NCBI RefSeq assembly: GCF_002933465.1
Contig: NZ_PSZE01000007.1
Coordinates: 186,001-250,000 of the forward strand
Source: Nocardia nova
Lineage (GTDB): Bacteria; Actinomycetota; Actinomycetes; Mycobacteriales; Mycobacteriaceae
DNA: 64,000 bases
Direction of reading: 5' to 3'
Shown: piece after piece, positions 56,630 through 64,000 of the stretch
How the letters are laid out: each line of letters opens with the position of its first letter
How positions within the stretch are numbered: the first letter of the stretch is position 1
Notes under the pieces: model-generated
The model's database searches: none
Told to the model about the DNA's origin: nothing
Seen by the model: the letters and a program-made list of their open reading frames with translations, nothing else
Position numbers and translations under genes: made by a program

Positions 56630-56716
56630 AAGCCGTTGCCGCACAGGACGGCCGGGACGCCGCCGGCGGCGCCCCGGATCAGGCGCGAGGCAGGCGGGCC
56701 CGGCCGGTGCTCAGAT

Positions 56717-56833
56717 CTATCTCCGCCTCACCGGGAGTCCCGTCCCCTGGACTCTCCCGGTGCATGGGAATTCGGCGAAGGCGACCGCGATGATCAGCAG
56801 CGCCAACCCGGGCAGAGTCATCGCGAGCATCAC
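56717..56833 (-). pseudogene. Possible remnant of a DUF6191-type small membrane protein gene
   Basis: Behind ddl on the minus strand a GTG-ATG opens a 38-codon frame, VMLAMTLPGLALLIIAVAFA then EFPCTGRVQG, ending in basic residues. The helix text MTLPGLALL resembles the N-terminus of full-length DUF6191 proteins as I remember them, but the conserved C-terminal half is missing, and the 3' part runs through a terminator-like hairpin. It is either a broken gene or chance. I favour a remnant, with low confidence. Confidence 0.25.
56731..56760. terminator. Imperfect hairpin between DUF3515 and ddl
   Basis: CCGGGAGTCC pairs with GGACTCTCCCGG with a two-base bulge and an 8-base loop. It stands between the convergent DUF3515 and ddl genes, 101 bases after the first and 104 after the second stop, and could serve both. 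There is no T run on either side. Confidence 0.5.
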
Positions 56834-56864
56834 CCCAGCCAGATTACGCGGGCCGCGCCGCCGC

Positions 56865-57983
56865 TCAGCGCAGTCCGGTGCCCCGGCTCAGTGCCGTCTC
56901 GATCAAGGTGGTGATCAGGGTGCGATTGTCGATTCCGGTGGCATCCCACATGCGCGGATACATGGAGATGGAGGTGAATCCGGGCAAGGTGTTGATCTCG
57001 TTGATCACCGGTCCGGATTCGGTGACGAAGAAGTCGACCCGAGCCAGACCCTGGCAGTCCAGCGCCCGGAACGCCCGCACCGAGAGCTCCCGGATCTGTT
57101 GCGACATATCGTCGTCCAGCTTGGCCGGAATATCGAACTCGCACACATCGTCGAGGTACTTGGTGTCGAAATCGTAGAATTGCGGTGCGCCGGAAGCGGT
57201 TTCGCTCTCGGTAACGTCGTCGCCCGGCATGCGGATTTCGGCGATCACGCTGGCCTGCACCCGGCCGTCCGGGAATTCCAGTACCCCGCACTCGACTTCG
57301 CGGCCGACGATGGCGGCTTCCACGATCACCTTCGGATCGTGCAGGCGGGCCGCGGCGATCGCCGAATCGAGATCGATCCAGTCCTCCACCTTGGTGATGC
57401 CGATCGAGGAACCCCCGCGCGCGGGTTTGACGAACACGGGCAGGCCGAGCCGGTCCCGGTCGGCCTCGCTCACGGTATCGGTACCGGGGCGCAGCACCAC
57501 CTGCGTGCCGACCGGAAGTCCTTCCGCGGCAAGCAGTTTCTTGGTGAACTCCTTGTCCATGCCGGTGGCGCTGGCCAGCACGCCGGGGCCCACGTAGGGC
57601 ACACCCGCCAGCTCCAGCAGCCCCTGCAGGGTGCCGTCCTCACCCCACGGCCCGTGCAGTACCGGGAACACCACGTCGACCACGCCGAGCACCGCTTCGG
57701 CGCCGTCGAGCGCGACCAGGGCGCCTGAGCGGCTCGGATCGGCGGCCAGGGTCAGCACGGTGCCGGTCGAGTCGACCGTGGGCAGGGCGCGTTCGCGGAT
57801 GGCGAGTGCGCGCGCATCGGCGCCGCTGAGGACCCAGGCGCCCTCGCGGGTGATGCCGATGGGCACCGCTTCGTAGCGTTCGGGATCCAGGTTGGTCAGC
57901 ACCATGCCGGCCGAAACGCACGACACCGCGTGCTCGTTGCTGCGGCCACCGAACACCACCGCAACCCTGATCCGGTTTGTCAT
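56865..57983 (-). CDS. ddl: D-alanine--D-alanine ligase
   Basis: The 372-residue ATP-grasp enzyme makes D-Ala-D-Ala for peptidoglycan; it is the target of D-cycloserine. The start is the ATG at 57983: [20 protein letters not shown]. Other marks are [38 protein letters not shown] and [20 protein letters not shown] followed by [15 protein letters not shown]. The length and order (gpsA then ddl) match mycobacteria. gpsA ends 34 bases before the ddl start, so both are likely cotranscribed. Confidence 0.97.
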   Translation of the reverse strand: MTNRIRVAVVFGGRSNEHAVSCVSAGMVLTNLDPERYEAVPIGITREGAWVLSGADARALAIRERALPTVDSTGTVLTLAADPSRSGALVALDGAEAVLGVVDVVFPVLHGPWGEDGTLQGLLELAGVPYVGPGVLASATGMDKEFTKKLLAAEGLPVGTQVVLRPGTDTVSEADRDRLGLPVFVKPARGGSSIGITKVEDWIDLDSAIAAARLHDPKVIVEAAIVGREVECGVLEFPDGRVQASVIAEIRMPGDDVTESETASGAPQFYDFDTKYLDDVCEFDIPAKLDDDMSQQIRELSVRAFRALDCQGLARVDFFVTESGPVINEINTLPGFTSISMYPRMWDATGIDNRTLITTLIETALSRGTGLR

Positions 57984-58017
57984 AGTCCGAACCGTACCCC
58001 GGCCGGACCGAAATGAT

Positions 58018-59013
58018 TCATTCCGGTTTGATCCGCCGACCGAGTAATTGCCCGACGGCATCGGAAACCGAGAGCCCCTCATGACAGACCTGGTGCACCG
58101 CGGTGGTCAGCGGCATCTCCACATGGTGGGTCTCGGCCAGCGCGCGGATCGAGGTACAGGACTTCACGCCCTCCGCGACCTGCCCGTGCGTCGCGTCCTG
58201 CGCGGCCCGCATCGACCCGCCCGCACCCAGCACATGGCCGAAGGACCGGTTACGCGACAGCGGCGAGGTGCAGGTTGCCACCAGATCGCCCACCCCGGCC
58301 AGACCCGCGAACGTGACCGGATTCGCACCCAGGGCCACACCCAGTCGAATGATCTCGGCGAGCCCGCGGGTGATGAGACTGGCGACGGAATTGTCGCCCA
58401 GTCCCATGCCCGCGGCGATCCCGCAGGCCAGCGCGATCACGTTCTTGCACGCGCCGCCGATCTCGCAGCCGATCACGTCGGTGTTGGTGTAGGGCCGGAA
58501 ATAGCCGGTGGCGCAGGAATGCTGCACCGCCTCCGCACGGGCGGCATCGGAGCAGGCGACCACGGAGGCGGCCGGCTGTTCGGCGGCGATCTCGCGGGCC
58601 AGATTCGGGCCCGACAGCACCGCGATGCGCCCGGGATCCGCACCGGTCACCTCCGCGATGACCTCGCTCATCCGCATCAGGGTTCCGGTTTCGATGCCCT
58701 TGGCCAGACTCAGCAGCGTCGCGTCGGAGCGGATGGCCGCGCGCCACTGCGCGAGATTGGGACGCAAGGACTGGGACGGGACCGCCAGCACGACGATGTC
58801 CGCGGCGTCGAGGGCCACCCGGAAATCGTCGGTCGCCGCGATCCCGTCGAGCCACACGTCGGGCAGATAGCCAGGGTTACGGTGCTCGGTCGCCACGGCC
58901 TTCGCGATCTCGGACCGTCGCGCCCACATCGTGACCTCGGTACCCGCGTCGTTGAGCACTTTCGCGAATGCGGTACCCCAGGATCCCGCACCCATCACTG
59001 CCGCCCTCGTCAT
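58018..59013 (-). CDS. gpsA: Glycerol-3-phosphate dehydrogenase [NAD(P)+]
   Basis: The 331-residue enzyme reduces dihydroxyacetone phosphate to sn-glycerol 3-phosphate for phospholipids. The Rossmann start is [19 protein letters not shown]; further blocks are [51 protein letters not shown], and the catalytic-lysine segment [40 protein letters not shown] is standard. I chose the ATG at 59013; the frame upstream overlaps the divergent fbiD gene and is not protein-like. Confidence 0.96.
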   Translation of the reverse strand: MTRAAVMGAGSWGTAFAKVLNDAGTEVTMWARRSEIAKAVATEHRNPGYLPDVWLDGIAATDDFRVALDAADIVVLAVPSQSLRPNLAQWRAAIRSDATLLSLAKGIETGTLMRMSEVIAEVTGADPGRIAVLSGPNLAREIAAEQPAASVVACSDAARAEAVQHSCATGYFRPYTNTDVIGCEIGGACKNVIALACGIAAGMGLGDNSVASLITRGLAEIIRLGVALGANPVTFAGLAGVGDLVATCTSPLSRNRSFGHVLGAGGSMRAAQDATHGQVAEGVKSCTSIRALAETHHVEMPLTTAVHQVCHEGLSVSDAVGQLLGRRIKPE

Positions 59014-59124
59014 CGTTTCAATATGCCACTCGCCGCCGCGCGAGTATCCGGTACTCGGGGTTCGCGTGTTCGATGGGTCACTGCTCGCAGCCTGCGGCCA
59101 CCCGGGACGTGCGACCATGAACGC

Positions 59125-59922
59125 ATGCGTCCGGATGCCGTCCACGCCGTGATCGCGGTCAAGCACCTCGACCGAGCCAAGAGCCGACTCGCCGACCGAT
59201 TGCCGGCCGGTGAACGCTCGCGGCTGGTGCTGGCCATGCTGTCGGATACGGTCGCCGCTGCCCTGGCCGCCGGACTGGGCTCGGTCACAGTGGTGACACC
59301 CGACCAGCGCGTCGCGACGGTCGTGCGCGAGCTCGGTGCGACGGTCCATCCGGACCCGTCCGCGACAGCCCTCGCCGGTACGCCGGCGCCCACCGATCCC
59401 GCACGGCCTCTCGCGGACACCGACGGCCTGAACACCGCATTGGCATCCGCCGCCGCGGCCGTGCGCGAGCGCCACGGCGCCGTCGATCTGCTTGCGCTGC
59501 AGGCCGATCTGCCGGCCGTGCACCCCGAGGAGCTGCGGTCGATGCTCGCCGCCGCACCGGCCACCGGTCGCTCCGTGATCGTCGACCACACCGGCCGGGG
59601 CACCGCGGCCCTGCTCGTCCGCACGGCGGCCCACACCCACGCGCCGGATTCGCTCGCACTGTCCGCGGCGGCCGATTCCGCGCCCCTGATGCCCCGCTTC
59701 GGAGCTGATTCCGCGCGCCGGCACCGGGAATCGGGTGCGGTCGACGTGGCCGGCCACTGGCCAGGTCTGCGCCTGGACGTCGACACCGCCGAGGATCTCG
59801 ACCGCGCGCTGTCGCTCGGCGTCGGCACGGCCACCGCGGCGCTGGTGCGCGACATCGGCTGGCCGGTAGGTGTTCACGAGAACCTCATACGGAGGTGCGC
59901 CGCACCGTCACATGTGTGCTAG
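59125..59922 (+). CDS. fbiD: Phosphoenolpyruvate guanylyltransferase (F420 biosynthesis)
   Basis: The 265-residue CofC-family protein starts [20 protein letters not shown], with the nucleotide-binding LKxxxxAKxRL-like pattern [20 protein letters not shown]. It goes on [18 protein letters not shown] (metal Asp in the QADLP motif) and RGTAALLVR, and ends in a long extension. In mycobacteria (Rv2983, FbiD) this enzyme joins PEP and GTP to start the side chain of coenzyme F420. The place between gpsA and ppk is conserved. It makes F420 synthesis very likely in this organism; the other fbi genes are elsewhere. Confidence 0.93.
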   Translation: MRPDAVHAVIAVKHLDRAKSRLADRLPAGERSRLVLAMLSDTVAAALAAGLGSVTVVTPDQRVATVVRELGATVHPDPSATALAGTPAPTDPARPLADTDGLNTALASAAAAVRERHGAVDLLALQADLPAVHPEELRSMLAAAPATGRSVIVDHTGRGTAALLVRTAAHTHAPDSLALSAAADSAPLMPRFGADSARRHRESGAVDVAGHWPGLRLDVDTAEDLDRALSLGVGTATAALVRDIGWPVGVHENLIRRCAAPSHVC

Positions 59923-59993
59923 ATGATCGCCAGGCCTCTATGAGAGGGCGCACAACGGTGGTGTCGGGCACGACGCCACCCGAGCCGTAAGGA

Positions 59994-62206
<2,213 letters not shown>

Positions 62207-62210
<4 letters not shown>

Positions 62211-63256
62211 AATCCTCGGCGACACGAGATTTCGATCGATCGCCGGAGGACGGCGACACCGCCCTCGATCGCCTCGGCGACGCCGGTGGTTCGATCAGCG
62301 ACGACGAGGCGGGTACAGGTGACGGCAGCTCGGGCGACACCATCTCGGATCCGCGGGTGACCGCCAACATCATCGCCGCCGGCGCCGTGGTGTGGCGGCG
62401 GCCTCGCAGCGGCGGTCCGGTCGAGGTCGCCCTCGTGCACCGGCCGAAATACGACGATTGGTCGCTGCCCAAAGGAAAGCTCGACCCGGGCGAAACCGCA
62501 ATGGTCGCGGCCGTACGCGAAGTCACCGAAGAAACCGGCCTGAACTGCCGTCTGGGCCGCTATCTCGGTCGGGTCACATATCCGGTACCCGGACATCGCA
62601 AACTCAAGCGTGTCGACTATTGGGCGGCCACACCCGTCGGCGGCGAGTTCGTCACGAATGCTGAAGTCGACCAGCTGCGGTGGCATCGGGTGGACCGGGT
62701 GATGGACCAACTCTCCTACCCGATGGATCGCCGAATCATCCGCAATTTCCTGCGTGTGCCGCCCGATACCGCGACCCTGGTGCTGGTGCGGCATGCGAAA
62801 GCGGGCCGCCGCGACCGATTCACCGGCCCCGACGACGAACGGCCACTGGAAAAGGCCGGTCGCGCACAGGTCGAGGTGCTGACGCCGAATCTGCTCGCCT
62901 TCGGGCCGGGAGCGGTCCATTCGGCGCCTCCGCTGCGCTGTGTGCAGACCGTCGCGCCGGTCGCCGAGGCCCTCGGCCTCGATATCACCCGCGAGCCGCT
63001 GCTGTCGGAAAGCGGTTATGCCGCAGCGCCGCAGGCCGGTGTGGCTCGGCTGCGGGAACTGGTCTCCCCCGACGTCGTTCCGCTCGTGTGCAGTCAGGGC
63101 AAGGTCATTCCGGATCTGCTGCAATGCTGGGCGGACGACGACGGTCTCACCCTGCCGCCGGCCCGAAACCGCAAGGGCAGCGTATGGGTGCTGTCGATCG
63201 CCGACGGACGGCTGGTCGCCGCCGATCATCTCGATCGGTCCCTGCGTACCCACTGA
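62207..63256 (+). CDS. mutT1: MutT1-like Nudix hydrolase with histidine phosphatase domain
   Basis: The 349-residue protein combines two domains. The Nudix domain (about 50-185) holds the box [20 protein letters not shown], with Glu residues for magnesium. The C-terminal histidine-phosphatase domain (about 190-345) has [20 protein letters not shown] with the RHA catalytic motif. The M. tuberculosis MutT1 has the same two parts and sanitises 8-oxo-dGTP and diadenosine polyphosphates. The first 47 residues are disordered. It starts at a GTG overlapping the ppk stop. Confidence 0.95.
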
Positions 63257-63273
63257 ATCCGAGAACACACGGT

Positions 63274-63324
63274 CGAGCCCGACAACGCATCGAACCCGAC
63301 AACGCATCGAACTCGAAAACGCAA
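63274..63324 (+). repeat. Three 17-bp tandem repeats after mutT1
   Basis: CGAGCCCGACAACGCAT, CGAACCCGACAACGCAT and CGAACTCGAAAACGCAA follow each other directly in the 114-base gap between convergent mutT1 and hupB. The third touches the left arm of the terminator at 63323. Copies one and two differ at one base, the third at four bases. Confidence 0.85.
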
Positions 63325-63354
63325 TGACCCCGGACCGAACGGACCGGGGTCATT
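63323..63354. terminator. Hairpin between mutT1 and hupB
   Basis: AATGACCCCGG and CCGGGGTCATT are perfect 11-base arms around a 10-base loop. It lies 66 bases after the mutT1 stop and 16 bases after the hupB stop, and can end both convergent transcripts. It has no long T run on either strand. Confidence 0.85.
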
Positions 63355-63370
63355 GTCGTCGCGTCACTTG

Positions 63371-64000
63371 CTATCGCCGCGTGGTGCGCTTGGTTGCCGT
63401 GCGCTTGGCAGCGGTCTTCTTGGCAGGCGCCTTCTTGGCCGCGGTCTTCGCCGCGGTCGTCTTCTTGGCCGCGGTCTTCTTGGCTGTCGCCTTGGTGGCC
63501 GTGGTCTTCTTGGCCGGAGCCTTCTTGGCCGCAGCCGTCTTCTTCGCCGTGGTCACCTTCTTCGCAGGCGCCTTCGCGGCCGTCTTCTTGGCGGTCGTCT
63601 TCTTGGCCGGGGCCGCCTTCTTCGCCGCGGTCTTCTTGGCGGCGGTCTTCTTGGCCGTGGTCTTCTTGGCGGCGGTCTTCTTCGCCGCACCCGACACCGG
63701 CGCTGCCACACCGCGTTTCACGGCCGGGCCGGCCGCCGCGATCTTCTGCTTGCCCGAGATGATCGCTTTGAACTGCGCACCCGGGCGGAACGCGGGCACC
63801 GAAGTGGGCTTCACCTTCACCGTCTCGCCGGTTCGGGGATTACGCGCCACCCGGGCCGCCCGCTTGCGCTGTTCGAATACACCGAATCCGGTGATTGTGA
63901 CGCTCTGACCCTTGTTCACCGCACGCACGATCGTGTCGACAATGTGCTCGACTGCCGCAGTGGCCGTGCGCCTGTCAGTACCCAACTTCTCGGTCAGAAC
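63371..64000 (-). CDS. hupB: DNA-binding protein HupB (HU with Lys/Ala-rich tail), 5' end cut
   Basis: This is the actinobacterial long HU protein. Reading the minus strand from the window edge, [20 protein letters not shown] and then [20 protein letters not shown] match HU after the usual MNKAELID-type start, so about eight residues lie outside the window. The HU fold goes to about residue 95 with [20 protein letters not shown]. The C-terminal 105 residues are histone H1-like repeats of PAKK, AAKK and TAKK units. The protein compacts DNA and is a nucleoid factor; the tail lysines are acetylated in mycobacteria. The repeated tail at DNA level is coding, not a free repeat. Confidence 0.97.
   Translation of the reverse strand, partial: VLTEKLGTDRRTATAAVEHIVDTIVRAVNKGQSVTITGFGVFEQRKRAARVARNPRTGETVKVKPTSVPAFRPGAQFKAIISGKQKIAAAGPAVKRGVAAPVSGAAKKTAAKKTTAKKTAAKKTAAKKAAPAKKTTAKKTAAKAPAKKVTTAKKTAAAKKAPAKKTTATKATAKKTAAKKTTAAKTAAKKAPAKKTAAKRTATKRTTRR

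Noticed and set aside
63371..63700. Lys/Ala codon repeats as a minisatellite or CRISPR-like array
   Set aside because: They encode the known histone-like tail of HupB, in frame and of irregular length, without spacer-repeat order.

Overview
The window is chromosomal DNA from a high-GC actinomycete, most likely a Nocardia or a close relative in the Nocardiaceae. The codon use is strongly G/C-ending, GTG starts are common, and many neighbouring genes overlap as GTGA or ATGA. The gene order follows a well-known mycobacterial/nocardial core block: amt-ftsY-smc, then osmC-acyP, fpg-rnc-rpmF-DUF177-sepIVA, coaD-rsmD-pyc, recG-DAK-rpmB-ung-thiL, then DUF3515, ddl-gpsA, fbiD, ppk-mutT1 and hupB. No tRNA, rRNA, CRISPR array, insertion sequence or prophage was seen. 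The first gene (amt) and the last gene (hupB) are cut by the window ends.

Layout. 1-9.5 kb: ammonium transporter with a candidate GlnR operator, the SRP receptor ftsY, small conserved proteins, a TetR/NmrA divergent pair and smc. 9.6-12.6 kb: a secreted protein and a pair of acyl-CoA dehydrogenase genes. 12.8-17.7 kb: the complete ectoine/hydroxyectoine operon ectABCD directly downstream of a two-component system. 18-28 kb: a lipoprotein L,D-transpeptidase and the complete Kdp potassium system, with kdpFABC divergent from kdpDE and three extra very small ORFs. 28-31.7 kb: OsmC-like protein, acylphosphatase, and a three-gene cluster (YgiB-like membrane protein, glutathionylspermidine-synthase-like ATP-grasp enzyme, DUF350 membrane protein). 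31.7-36.7 kb: PHP and DHFR-like enzymes, DNA glycosylase, RNase III, L32, DUF177, SepIVA. 36.9-43.6 kb: GtrA, an AbiEi-like protein, coaD, rsmD, pyruvate carboxylase. 43.8-48.2 kb: cobalamin riboswitch-controlled metE and a RamB-like regulator. 48.2-64 kb: recG, a FakA-like DAK protein, rpmB, ung, thiL, DUF3515, ddl, gpsA, fbiD, ppk, mutT1, hupB.

Together the 12.8-28 kb part looks like an osmotic/envelope stress island: compatible-solute synthesis, high-affinity K+ uptake, a peptidoglycan cross-linking enzyme and two two-component systems. Compared with the remembered Mycobacterium tuberculosis order, this block and the fadE pair separate smc from its usual neighbours osmC-acyP, which are moreover on the opposite strand. 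The least explained signals are: a 72-bp tandem duplication that builds a small coupled ORF between kdpD and kdpE; a 27-residue membrane peptide gene overlapping kdpF; a 48-residue membrane peptide gene overlapping kdpD; six TTGACG hexamers in the kdp control region; and a structured leader in front of the L,D-transpeptidase gene. All identifications come from reading the sequence and recalled family knowledge; no database search was run.
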